From assembly GCA_040080075.1 (NCBI GenBank), contig JBEBJD010000181.1, positions 1-8,311 on the forward strand: a DNA stretch of 8,311 nucleotides. The letters are read 5' to 3'. Position 1 is the stretch's first letter, and the number at the start of each line of letters is the position of its first letter. A program made the position numbers and the translations under genes. The notes below the pieces were generated by a model. That model saw only the letters and a program-made list of their open reading frames with translations. It had not been told where the DNA came from and ran no database searches. This DNA is from JANNFX01 sp040080075 (GTDB taxonomy: Bacteria > Pseudomonadota > Alphaproteobacteria > Rhizobiales > Hyphomicrobiaceae). This document shows, in pieces, positions 1 to 6,193 of the stretch.

Positions 1-1
1 C

Positions 2-94
2 AACTCGGGCGGGTGGTCTGGGGGAGACAGTGGCGGCGGATGGTCAGGCGGCGGCGGCGATTTCGGCGGCGGCGGATCATCGGGCAGCTGGTAG
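2..94 (+). CDS. TPM-domain (YgcG-type) protein, C-terminal Gly-rich tail (partial)
   Basis: Only the last 30 codons are present; the gene begins outside the window. The visible residues are a low-complexity Gly/Ser/Trp tail with several GGG runs, ending in GGGGSSGSW before a TAG. Tails of this kind typically close YgcG-like proteins: signal peptide, periplasmic TPM domain (TLP18.3/Psb32/MOLO-1 fold), membrane helix, then a Gly-rich end. The next gene on the same strand encodes another TPM-type membrane protein, which supports this reading because the two are commonly adjacent, often after lemA. The TPM domain itself is not seen here, so the identity rests on tail composition and context. Another Gly-rich secreted protein cannot be excluded. 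Confidence 0.6.
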   Translation, partial: NSGGWSGGDSGGGWSGGGGDFGGGGSSGSW

Positions 95-123
95 ACGCGG
101 CGCGGCGGCGCAAGACGGCAAGT

Positions 124-132
124 TGATATAAT
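124..132 (+). promoter_or_regulatory. Candidate extended -10 promoter for the second TPM gene
   Basis: The bases read TGATATAAT, a perfect TATAAT hexamer (127-132) preceded by the TGn extension used by sigma-70-type promoters with weak -35 elements. No recognisable -35 box lies 16-18 bases upstream, where the sequence is GC-only. Transcription would begin near 139, giving a leader of about 15 nt that carries the GGAG at 141-144. The gene may also be read through from the upstream TPM gene, only 59 bases away. Confidence 0.45.
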
Positions 133-153
133 CGCGAGACGGAGACTTAACGG

Positions 154-771
154 ATGGCCTGGTTATCAAAAGATGACGAGACCCGCATTGGAGCCGCCAT
201 CGCGGCTGCCGAAAGCCGGACGTCGGGTGAAATCGTCGCCGTCGTCACGCGCGAGAGCAGCACCTATCTATATGCACCCTTCATGTGGGCTGCGATTTTA
301 GCGCTATTGGTGCCATGGCCGTTCATCTACTTCACGTGGATCCCGGTCCAGAAAATCTACTTTGTGCAGCTTGCCGTGTTCTTCATGCTGATGTGTCTGT
401 TCCTCGTGCGCCCAGTACGATTTTGGCTGGTGCCAAGAGGCGTCAAACACGCCCGCGCGCATCGCCGTGCCGTAGAGCAGTTCCTGGCGCAAGATCTTCA
501 CACCACAACTGGGCGCACGGGCGTGCTGATTTTCGTCTCGGTAGCCGAACGCTTCGCCGAAGTACTCGCTGACACCGGCATCGACAAGAAAGTTCCCAAG
601 GGGACGTGGAAAGGCATCGTCGACGACCTGACGTCACAGATTGCAGACGGCCGGCCCGCCGACGGCTTCGTTAGTGCCATTCAGTCCGCTGGCCAGCATC
701 TCGGCCAGCACTTCCCGCCCGGCGACCCCGATGCCAACGAACTGCCCGATCATTTGATTGTATTGTCGTAA
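154..771 (+). CDS. TPM-domain integral membrane protein (COG3762-like)
   Basis: A 205-aa protein without a signal peptide. Residues 4-33 (WLSKDDETRIGAAIAAAE then SGEIVAVV) match the N-terminal half of TPM domains. Two hydrophobic helices follow, at roughly 42-60 and 68-85, ending in Arg-rich segments (86-105). The second half, RTGVLIFVSVAERFAEVLAD (121-140) with GI.KKVP and W..IV..LT, is the remaining TPM core. The domain is thus interrupted by a membrane hairpin, as is usual for this small family. Biochemical function is not established; relatives have been linked to membrane or photosystem maintenance and acid phosphatase activity. The start is supported by GGAG at 141-144, 9 nt upstream of the ATG. 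The upstream gene appears to be the companion YgcG-type protein. Confidence 0.85.
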   Translation: MAWLSKDDETRIGAAIAAAESRTSGEIVAVVTRESSTYLYAPFMWAAILALLVPWPFIYFTWIPVQKIYFVQLAVFFMLMCLFLVRPVRFWLVPRGVKHARAHRRAVEQFLAQDLHTTTGRTGVLIFVSVAERFAEVLADTGIDKKVPKGTWKGIVDDLTSQIADGRPADGFVSAIQSAGQHLGQHFPPGDPDANELPDHLIVLS

Positions 772-825
772 TAGCCAATTTGGCGTCTTGCTCGGCTGTT
801 CCGAGGTGAGCGTCACAAAGCCGTA

Positions 826-858
826 GCCATGTCAAGATGATTTTGATAGAATCATGGC
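826..858 (+). promoter_or_regulatory. Inverted-repeat element with -10-like box before the Panacea gene
   Basis: Two overlapping inverted repeats occur immediately before the start codon: GCCATG (826-831) with CATGGC (853-858), and ATGATT (837-842) with AATCAT (850-855). On the right the two arms merge into AATCATGGC; on the left they are separated by TCAAG. A TAGAAT hexamer (847-852) lies inside the element and would place the transcription start at about 859, the A of the ATG, implying a leaderless or near-leaderless mRNA. No Shine-Dalgarno sequence is visible, which fits that reading. No -35 box was recognised. An autoregulatory operator of a toxin-antitoxin unit is the natural inference, but chance palindromes of this size are possible. 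Confidence 0.35.
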
Positions 859-1398
859 ATGGAATTGAACCGCGAAAAATTCAAGGCTCTGGTCCTCTAT
901 GTCATTTGGAAGACGAGCCACGTTGACGGATTTGGATCCACAAAGCTGAACAAGGCTTTATGGTTTTCGGAGGCGCGCGCGTACGAGGCATATGGCCAAC
1001 CTATTTCAGGGGAACGGTTTGTCAGGGATAAGCACGGTCCCCGATCCAAGCACTTGCGCGAAGTGTGCGATGAACTCGAGAATGCCGGACTTATTGAGCG
1101 TTTTACCGAGCAAATATTTGAATATACGGCAAACCGGTATCGCGCGCTACTGCCCGCTGACACTTCATACTTTTCTAACGAACAGCTCAGTCTTATTGAT
1201 TGGTGGATATCTACGATTTCTGACAAGCATACGGCAGTCTCCATAAGCAACTTATCTCACGACTATGGATGGGAAGTTGCTGGCTTAGGAGAGGAACTCC
1301 CACTGCACGCGTTTCTTGCGAAACGTATTCGCTCGCCAAAAGAGGGCGACGAGTTGGACTGGGCCAAAAAAGAGGCTGAGCGGATCGGTCTCAAATAA
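859..1398 (+). CDS. Panacea-domain (SocA/DUF4065-like) protein, candidate antitoxin
   Basis: A 179-aa protein. Residues 8-75 carry the hallmark pattern of the Panacea/SocA domain: an N-terminal helix (FKALVLYVIW), then TKLNKALWFSEARAYEAYGQ, PISGERFVRDKHGPRS and a charged helix HLREVCDELENAGLIE. Family members have KLxKxLyfad, G.pitg..y and GPv at the same places. Panacea proteins are antitoxins of PanAT modules, where one antitoxin fold neutralises many unrelated toxins, or proteolytic adaptors such as Caulobacter SocA. The C-terminal part (105-179) is helical and may hold the toxin-specific surface. Its stop overlaps the start of the next gene by one base (TAATG), indicating translational coupling. 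Hand counts of three 60-base lines (901, 1141, 1201) give about 43-48 % GC, clearly below the kinase and HAD genes, suggesting acquisition. The ATG has no evident Shine-Dalgarno sequence. Confidence 0.8.
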   Translation: MELNREKFKALVLYVIWKTSHVDGFGSTKLNKALWFSEARAYEAYGQPISGERFVRDKHGPRSKHLREVCDELENAGLIERFTEQIFEYTANRYRALLPADTSYFSNEQLSLIDWWISTISDKHTAVSISNLSHDYGWEVAGLGEELPLHAFLAKRIRSPKEGDELDWAKKEAERIGLK

Positions 1399-1685
1399 TG
1401 CGCACGGTTCGGCTTGACTGGGCAGTTGTAGATGATTTGGAAGAAGCGCGCCGGATTTGGGACAGATTGGATGACGCTTGGGCAATGATTGAGTGGGTCC
1501 TCGCGCGTGATCCGACGAAAGGAGACCCTCTCACGGAAAGTGGCACGGCCAGATCATTCTTTTTCGCAGGGTCCAATGCCCACAGCATGCCAGACATACA
1601 AATCGTCTATGTTGACGAGAGCCCTTATGTAACCATAAAATCCGTAAGGTTTAGCAACCCGTCCTTCATGGGCGGAAGCGCGTGA
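1398..1685 (+). CDS. Small protein paired with Panacea; candidate RelE/ParE-like toxin
   Basis: A 95-aa protein read from the ATG that shares its A with the stop of the Panacea gene. I do not recognise it with certainty. Its layout resembles the RelE/ParE fold: two N-terminal helices (residues 11-37, DDLEEARRIWDRLDDAWAMIEW then VLARDPTKGDPL), a strand after GTAR (49-52), then strands PDIQIVYVDES (65-75) and PYVTIKSVRF (76-85). RelE/ParE proteins show the same order: helices, P..g..L....R, y.i.Y, v.I..v. Arg52 and Arg84 would be the basic candidates for substrate contact. Size, gene order and coupling to a Panacea gene match a type II toxin. If it is RelE-like it would be a ribosome-dependent mRNase; if ParE-like, a gyrase poison. 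The sequence does not decide between them, and a non-toxic partner remains possible. Confidence 0.6.
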   Translation: MRTVRLDWAVVDDLEEARRIWDRLDDAWAMIEWVLARDPTKGDPLTESGTARSFFFAGSNAHSMPDIQIVYVDESPYVTIKSVRFSNPSFMGGSA

Positions 1686-1775
1686 TAATTCGGGAAGATA
1701 AGATTCATTTGAGCCAACCGCGCGCGTAACTTGGGTTTGCCTGGCGCTCCGATCATCCGATTGTGCTTTCGTAAC

Positions 1776-2573
1776 TTACAACACAACAGGCGCGCGGCGA
1801 ACCGCCACCACGGTGGTGTTGTCCTGATGAGGGTCGCGCATTGCTTCCACAGCCCGGATAAGGGCATTTGCCACGGCCTGCGCGCCATCACTCGCATAGG
1901 CTGCAATAATCCGCTCGATTTCGCTGGGCTCAAGGGTCTGCAGGCCATCACTGGCCAAAATCACATAATCGCCGGGCTCAATGGCCAGCGGCTTTCCTGA
2001 AAAATCCACTAGATCGAGCTCATCGCCCGTCACCGCCGAGCGCAACATATGACGGCGCGGATCGCGGCGCGCGGCTTCAACGGTCATCTGGCCGTCGGCG
2101 GCCAGCCGGTCCAGTTCGGGCGCCAGCGAATGATCTTCGTTCAACAGTGCGATTTCACCGCGCCGGTAGAGCAACAGCGGGCTGTCGCCAACGCTTACCC
2201 ATTCAACGCCATCGGCTGAAAATACGACGCCGACGAGCGTTGACCCCATGCCACTCAACAACGGATTGGAGTTGACCGTATCGGCAATAGCCGCATTGGC
2301 AGCGTCAAGGCTGGCCGCCAAACGTTCCCGCGTGGCGCCATCATGGGTGGCAAACGTGCGCACGAAATTCTCACACGCCATACGGCTTGCAAGGGCCCCA
2401 CCGGCATGGCCGCCCATACCATCGGCCAGAACGGCTACCATCTGGGATCCATTGCTCGCAGACGCGCCGCCACCGGGAACGAACGAATCGTTTCCCGGCC
2501 AAACAAGTGCGGTGTCTTCCTGATAGTTCCGCGCACCTTGCGTGGCGCGGCTAGCGTGATCGAATGCAGTCAT
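1776..2573 (-). CDS. PP2C-family Ser/Thr protein phosphatase
   Basis: A 265-aa soluble phosphatase when read from the ATG at 2573. All PP2C/PPM motifs are present: R15-N with E19-D20 (RNYQED), ADGMGGHAGG (50-59), GMGSTLVG (108-115), VSVGDSPLLLYR (126-137), ASDGLQTL (207-214) and HQDNTTVVAV (249-258). The aspartates D20, D51, D209 and D251 form the expected Mn/Mg site, so it should be active on phospho-Ser/Thr. An in-frame ATG lies 30 bases upstream at 2603, but the 2573 start is preferred because it overlaps the FHA stop as TAATG and opens directly on the domain. It is co-oriented with the FHA gene and divergent from the kinase, so it is the likely off-switch of that kinase. There is no signal peptide or TM helix; it acts in the cytoplasm. 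Confidence 0.93.
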   Translation of the reverse strand: MTAFDHASRATQGARNYQEDTALVWPGNDSFVPGGGASASNGSQMVAVLADGMGGHAGGALASRMACENFVRTFATHDGATRERLAASLDAANAAIADTVNSNPLLSGMGSTLVGVVFSADGVEWVSVGDSPLLLYRRGEIALLNEDHSLAPELDRLAADGQMTVEAARRDPRRHMLRSAVTGDELDLVDFSGKPLAIEPGDYVILASDGLQTLEPSEIERIIAAYASDGAQAVANALIRAVEAMRDPHQDNTTVVAVRRAPVVL

Positions 2574-3358
2574 TAGGCCTTCGGTTCTGTGATCGCCGAC
2601 CAATCGAATTCCGGACCGCAGAACGGAACGAACACAACTTGTGTGCGCCCCATCGTGATGACGTCCATCTGTGTCAGCGCGACGGCGCCGGCTGGACGCT
2701 TGTCGTTGACTGAAACGATGTTGGTCTTAGCAAGGTTTGGCACGAACAGGAAAGACCGCTCGGCGGAATCGTAGCGAATATAGGCCTGCTCGTCGGATGA
2801 GATGGCGTCGTCGCCAAAATCCAAGCTGATACGGTTGGCGACCGACCGGCCGATGGTATTGTTACCCTCGAACACGGGCCGGAACTGACCGATGCCGGGG
2901 CCACCTACGATGACCAGCCATCCGACCACCGGATCCTGATCGAAGGCACCGCGCTTGACCTGCATTTTTCCGCGCACAAGCTGGGTACGCGCGGGCGATT
3001 CCGCGGCTTTGACCGACGCGCGCACCACGCGGGTCGTCGGCGGGGTATCGGCGTCAATCTGACGGTCCGCCAGCGGTATGGCTGCCGCCCGAGCCTCGCG
3101 TGCGGCTTCCGCGGCGCTCAATGCGGCACCGCCCGGTGAAGGCGCGTTAGATGAAGCAGCCTGCGCACTGGCCGGAGCCGGTGGCGGCAAAGCGGCTGTG
3201 GCGGCAGGGGCGGAGGGCACGATCGGCGAGGATCCGGCTAATTTTATCATAGGGGGTTGTCCTGTATCTTCGCGGCTCGCCGCGACCAATGCATCCTTCA
3301 ATGAACCCAGAAAGCGGCCCGCTCGCGGCCCCGCTGGGCTTCCTCCCGCTCCCGACAT
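2573..3358 (-). CDS. FHA-domain phosphothreonine-reader protein
   Basis: A 261-aa protein from the ATG at 3358, chosen because AAAGGAG lies 9 nt upstream; longer in-frame starts at 3379 and 3448 lack such a site. Residues 42-95 form a Pro/Ala-rich disordered segment. Residues 104-127 hold Thr-rich stretches (DTPPTTRVVRAS, RTQLVRG) that could be phosphorylation sites for the nearby kinase. The C-terminal FHA domain (about 146-246) begins GWLVIVGGPG and contains the conserved Gly170-Arg171 loop (NTIGRS), Ser188 in ISSDEQAYIRYD, Asn213 in TNIVSVND, and MGRTQVVFVPF at the end. The usual His of the S-x-x-H motif is Gln191, while GR, Ser and Asn remain, so phosphopeptide binding is plausible. It is translationally coupled to the PP2C gene. 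It probably links kinase output to an unknown partner. Confidence 0.88.
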   Translation of the reverse strand: MSGAGGSPAGPRAGRFLGSLKDALVAASREDTGQPPMIKLAGSSPIVPSAPAATAALPPPAPASAQAASSNAPSPGGAALSAAEAAREARAAAIPLADRQIDADTPPTTRVVRASVKAAESPARTQLVRGKMQVKRGAFDQDPVVGWLVIVGGPGIGQFRPVFEGNNTIGRSVANRISLDFGDDAISSDEQAYIRYDSAERSFLFVPNLAKTNIVSVNDKRPAGAVALTQMDVITMGRTQVVFVPFCGPEFDWSAITEPKA

Positions 3359-3367
3359 TGCAATTTG

Positions 3368-3374
3368 CTCCTTT
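3368..3374 (-). promoter_or_regulatory. Shine-Dalgarno sequence of the FHA gene
   Basis: On the minus strand the bases read AAAGGAG, followed by 9 nt and the ATG at 3358. This strong site decides the start and removes the 30 N-terminal residues of the longest reading, whose upstream ATGs have no comparable site. Confidence 0.75.
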
Positions 3375-3607
3375 ATCATTCTTAAGGTTCCGCTGGTTTT
3401 CGACCCGGCACTCGAAAGATCTGCCGCAACCGCAAAAGACCCCCACAAATTGAGCCGGGTGCGTGCGACCGTCTATTCGTGTCCGTTTTAGATTCAAATG
3501 CCGCAATCCAGGAGTACGCGCGGACAGATTCCCGGGACTTAGTCTCAAAGTGACACTCGTCGCGGTCTGCGGCAGCAACATGGCCACTTGGCGACTGATC
3601 TGTGAAT

Positions 3608-3628
3608 TGTTCATCGCGTGTTCATCGC
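3608..3628. repeat. Tandem direct repeat with 11-bp period
   Basis: TGTTCATCGC occurs at 3608-3617 and again at 3619-3628, separated by a single G. The 11-bp period puts both copies on the same face of the helix. Winged-helix response regulators of the OmpR/PhoB class bind tandem repeats with this spacing. The repeat does not match the PhoB consensus exactly, so the binding protein is unknown. Confidence 0.5.
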
Positions 3629-3669
3629 CCGTGCAGTTGCCACAATCCTGCTGCAACACCTGATTTGCG

Positions 3670-3688
3670 GACCGTCAGAGGCACGGTC
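3670..3688. promoter_or_regulatory. Inverted repeat upstream of the kinase gene, possible operator
   Basis: GACCGT (3670-3675) and ACGGTC (3683-3688) form a perfect 6-bp inverted repeat around a 7-base centre, about 43 bases before the first kinase start codon. It could be a dimeric repressor site or a leader hairpin. It has no T-run, so it is not an intrinsic terminator. Support is limited to symmetry and position. Confidence 0.3.
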
Positions 3689-3730
3689 TCAGACAGATTG
3701 ATTTGGCCGTGATCTTGCGGCCCGAACTGG

Positions 3731-6193
3731 ATGGCGATTGCAAGTGACTGCACCCGGATGACAAATCTCGTCGCGCTTCAAAGCGGCACAGAACTGGCTG
3801 GAGATTACCGCATCGATCGCGTGCTGGGAGCAGGCGGCTTCGGCATCACTTATCTTGCCGATGAAATCGCTCTCAACCGTCTTGTCACCATCAAAGAATA
3901 TTTTCCCTCCGACTTTGCCGCGCGCACGGCTGGATTTGATGCGGCACCCCGATCCGAACAATGTGCGAGCGATTATCGCTGGGGCCTTGACCGGTTCATC
4001 GAAGAAGCCCAGACGCTGGCCAAGTTCAGCCATCCCAACATTGTCAGGGTCTATCGCTATTTCCGCGCTAACAACACTGGCTATATGGTGCTGCACTTCG
4101 AAGAGGGGCAGAGCCTCAAGGCGTGGTTGAAGTCGCTGGGGCGTGCGCCGCGCCAAAAGGAGCTGGATCAAATCGTAGCGCCGCTTCTCGATGCGCTCGA
4201 TAGCATCCATCGCAGCGATTTCCTGCATCGCGACATCGCCCCCGACAACATCATCATTCGCAAAGATGGCCAGCCCGTCCTGATCGACTTCGGATCGGCG
4301 CGCGGAGAAATTGCCGCCCACTCAAAAACCGTGTCCGCCTTGGTTAAACCCGGCTATTCGCCCTACGAGCAATATGCCGAGACCAGCCGCCAGCAAGGCG
4401 CGTGGACAGATATCTATGCGCTTGGCGCCACACTTTATCATGCCGTCACCGGCAAACGTCCGCCCGATAGTCCCTCGCGCATGGTCAAAGACGAGATGAT
4501 CCCGGCACGCGAGGCCGCAGTCGGCGGCTATCGTGCCAGCTTCCTTAAGGCGATCGATAAATCCTTGGCGTTGAGTGTGGATGCGCGCCCGCAATCAGTT
4601 GCCGAATGGCGCGGTGCGCTGCTTGCACCTGAACCAACACCCGCACCAGCTCCTGCAGCCGGAGGATGGTTTTCGCGCACATCTGGCCGTAAAGCCAAAC
4701 ACGATGAGCCGGCGCCAAATCCATCGCTGGCTCACGCCCCCCCGCCGCCCGATGCTCCGGGCCCGCAAGGCCGCATGCTGGACTTCCTGGAAGGCCTGCA
4801 GCCGCGCAAATCGCCTGAACCAGCCAAGGCGGCTGTTGTCGACGCTATCGCGGCGGCGGTTGCAGCCGAACCCGCAAAAGCAGCGGCTAGCACCGTCAAG
4901 CTCGATGCGCCACCGCCCCCATTTATCAAACCGCAAAAGGCGGCTCCGGCAGCACCGAAGGCGCCACCTGCAGCCGCACCTGCCGCACAAAAGGCAGGCG
5001 TGTCTGCGCCCAAGGCAGGCGCACCAGCGTCCAAGGCAAAGGCCAAAAGCGAGCCACCATCCAAGGCCAACGGTGAGTTGATCAAAATTGCCGCGCCGGC
5101 CGGGCCGCGCAAACCGCCGGTACCCCGCTCGACCCGCTTTGTAGCTGGGCGCAGCTGGCGGCCGTTGTTGTTCAAAGGACTGATCGGCCTTGGCGTCGCC
5201 AGTGGCATCATCGCCATGCAGAACCGGCTTCCGCGCATGGAAATGCGCGGTGCCACAGTCGTTGCGAGCCACCAGTCCGCCCCGGTCAATGCGCTGCCTC
5301 TGGGCGAAATCAAAGCCCACACCGGCGCTGCTTCGCAATTGGCCTTCACCGCAGATGGCCGGACGCTGGTCACCACGGGGGCTGACGCAACGCTGAAAGT
5401 TTGGGATGCCACTTCGCTGAGCCTCGAGCGGACCATAGAACTTGACGATGGACCGGCGACATCGCTTGCCGTGTCCGGCACACGCGCGCTGACCGGCCAC
5501 GCCAATGGCCAGACGGTATTATGGGATACCGGAACGGCTGCAAAAATTTCTACCTTCAAGCGCAATGACGCAGAAATCTGGGCAGTCACTTTTCTTGGCC
5601 AGGGTGATCGCTTCGCAAGCGCCAGCCATGATTGGAAAACCGCAATCTGGGATACAGCCTCCAGCACACCCGCACACATTATCGACGCCCACGAAAGTGC
5701 AGTTCAAGCCGTGACTTTCGCGCTGACACCGCGCGGTCCTTTGCTGGTCACCGGCGGCGCCGACAAGTCCGTCAAACTCTGGAAGGGTGACACGTTCGAA
5801 CTGACGCGGCGCTATACGGGTCATAGCGACTTTGTTACGACACTCGCCATCGCACCCGATGGGCGTTCAATTGCTTCAGCGGGGCTTGACGGCAATATTC
5901 GCATCTGGTCGACCCAATCGCGCAGCACACGCCAGCGTCTCTATGGTCATAAGGGGCGGGTTGGCGGACTGGCCTTTTCGCCCTCTGGCGCGTGGCTCGC
6001 ATCGGCGGGAGAGGATGGCAAGGTACGTCTTTGGGATCTCAAGAAGGGCCGCACTGCGCGCGTTTTGCCTGGTTCACTGAGCCGGCAAACGGCAGTAACC
6101 TTCAGTCCCGACGGCCAAAAGATTGCTGCCGCGGGAGAAGACGGAATCGTGCGTTTCTGGGCCGCACCGGCGCACGCCATCGCGACGCAGTAA
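3731..6193 (+). CDS. Transmembrane Ser/Thr protein kinase with C-terminal seven-repeat WD40 propeller
   Basis: An 820-aa protein. The kinase domain (about 27-295) has the Gly loop GAGGFG (33-38), Lys55 in TIKEYFPS, HRD at 166-168 with Asn173, DFG at 186-188 and the P+1 region KPGYSPYEQY (206-215). The catalytic-loop Lys after HRD is Ala170 (HRDIAPDN). Residues 300-470 form a Pro/Ala/Lys-rich linker. One hydrophobic helix (about 479-497) follows a basic stretch (RKPPVPRSTR, SWR), which predicts kinase inside and C-terminus outside. Residues 525-815 contain seven WD repeats ending LKVWD, TVLWD, TAIWD, VKLWK, IRIWS, VRLWD and VRFWA, enough for a complete propeller. The neighbouring divergent FHA and PP2C genes are its likely substrate or reader and antagonist. 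The start is uncertain: ATG at 3758 (811 aa, MTNLVALQSG) opens nearer the domain, and neither site has a clear Shine-Dalgarno sequence. Confidence 0.93.
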   Translation: MAIASDCTRMTNLVALQSGTELAGDYRIDRVLGAGGFGITYLADEIALNRLVTIKEYFPSDFAARTAGFDAAPRSEQCASDYRWGLDRFIEEAQTLAKFSHPNIVRVYRYFRANNTGYMVLHFEEGQSLKAWLKSLGRAPRQKELDQIVAPLLDALDSIHRSDFLHRDIAPDNIIIRKDGQPVLIDFGSARGEIAAHSKTVSALVKPGYSPYEQYAETSRQQGAWTDIYALGATLYHAVTGKRPPDSPSRMVKDEMIPAREAAVGGYRASFLKAIDKSLALSVDARPQSVAEWRGALLAPEPTPAPAPAAGGWFSRTSGRKAKHDEPAPNPSLAHAPPPPDAPGPQGRMLDFLEGLQPRKSPEPAKAAVVDAIAAAVAAEPAKAAASTVKLDAPPPPFIKPQKAAPAAPKAPPAAAPAAQKAGVSAPKAGAPASKAKAKSEPPSKANGELIKIAAPAGPRKPPVPRSTRFVAGRSWRPLLFKGLIGLGVASGIIAMQNRLPRMEMRGATVVASHQSAPVNALPLGEIKAHTGAASQLAFTADGRTLVTTGADATLKVWDATSLSLERTIELDDGPATSLAVSGTRALTGHANGQTVLWDTGTAAKISTFKRNDAEIWAVTFLGQGDRFASASHDWKTAIWDTASSTPAHIIDAHESAVQAVTFALTPRGPLLVTGGADKSVKLWKGDTFELTRRYTGHSDFVTTLAIAPDGRSIASAGLDGNIRIWSTQSRSTRQRLYGHKGRVGGLAFSPSGAWLASAGEDGKVRLWDLKKGRTARVLPGSLSRQTAVTFSPDGQKIAAAGEDGIVRFWAAPAHAIATQ

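Larger units (their letters stand above)
3375..3730. other. Divergent intergenic region between FHA-PP2C and kinase genes
   Basis: About 355 bases separate the two divergent starts. No convincing open reading frame is present; the short ones lack domain sense or ribosome sites. Both transcripts must start here, yet I could not find a good sigma-70 -35/-10 pair on either strand. The region holds a tandem direct repeat (3608-3628) and an inverted repeat (3670-3688), listed separately. A shared regulatory region coordinating kinase with phosphatase and reader is the simplest reading. Confidence 0.6.

Noticed and set aside
1686..1775. Search for an intrinsic terminator between the toxin and PP2C genes
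   Set aside because: No GC-rich hairpin followed by a T-run on either strand.
1725..1777. Direct repeat CGTAACTT at 1725-1732 and 1770-1777 flanking the convergent junction
   Set aside because: Only eight bases, no flanking mobile-element features; compatible with chance.
1776..3358. T6SS assignment for the FHA and PP2C genes
   Set aside because: The trio resembles T6SS regulators, but no T6SS structural gene is present and the kinase carries WD40 repeats instead.
3463..3663. Short plus-strand ORF (and opposing minus ORFs) in the divergent region
   Set aside because: No ribosome site, no recognisable domain and high Arg/Cys composition; best explained as chance reading of regulatory DNA.
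4595..5679. Long minus-strand ORFs opposite the kinase
   Set aside because: They mirror the GC-rich kinase linker and WD repeats; compositions are Arg/Gly/Cys- or Ala-rich with no family features.
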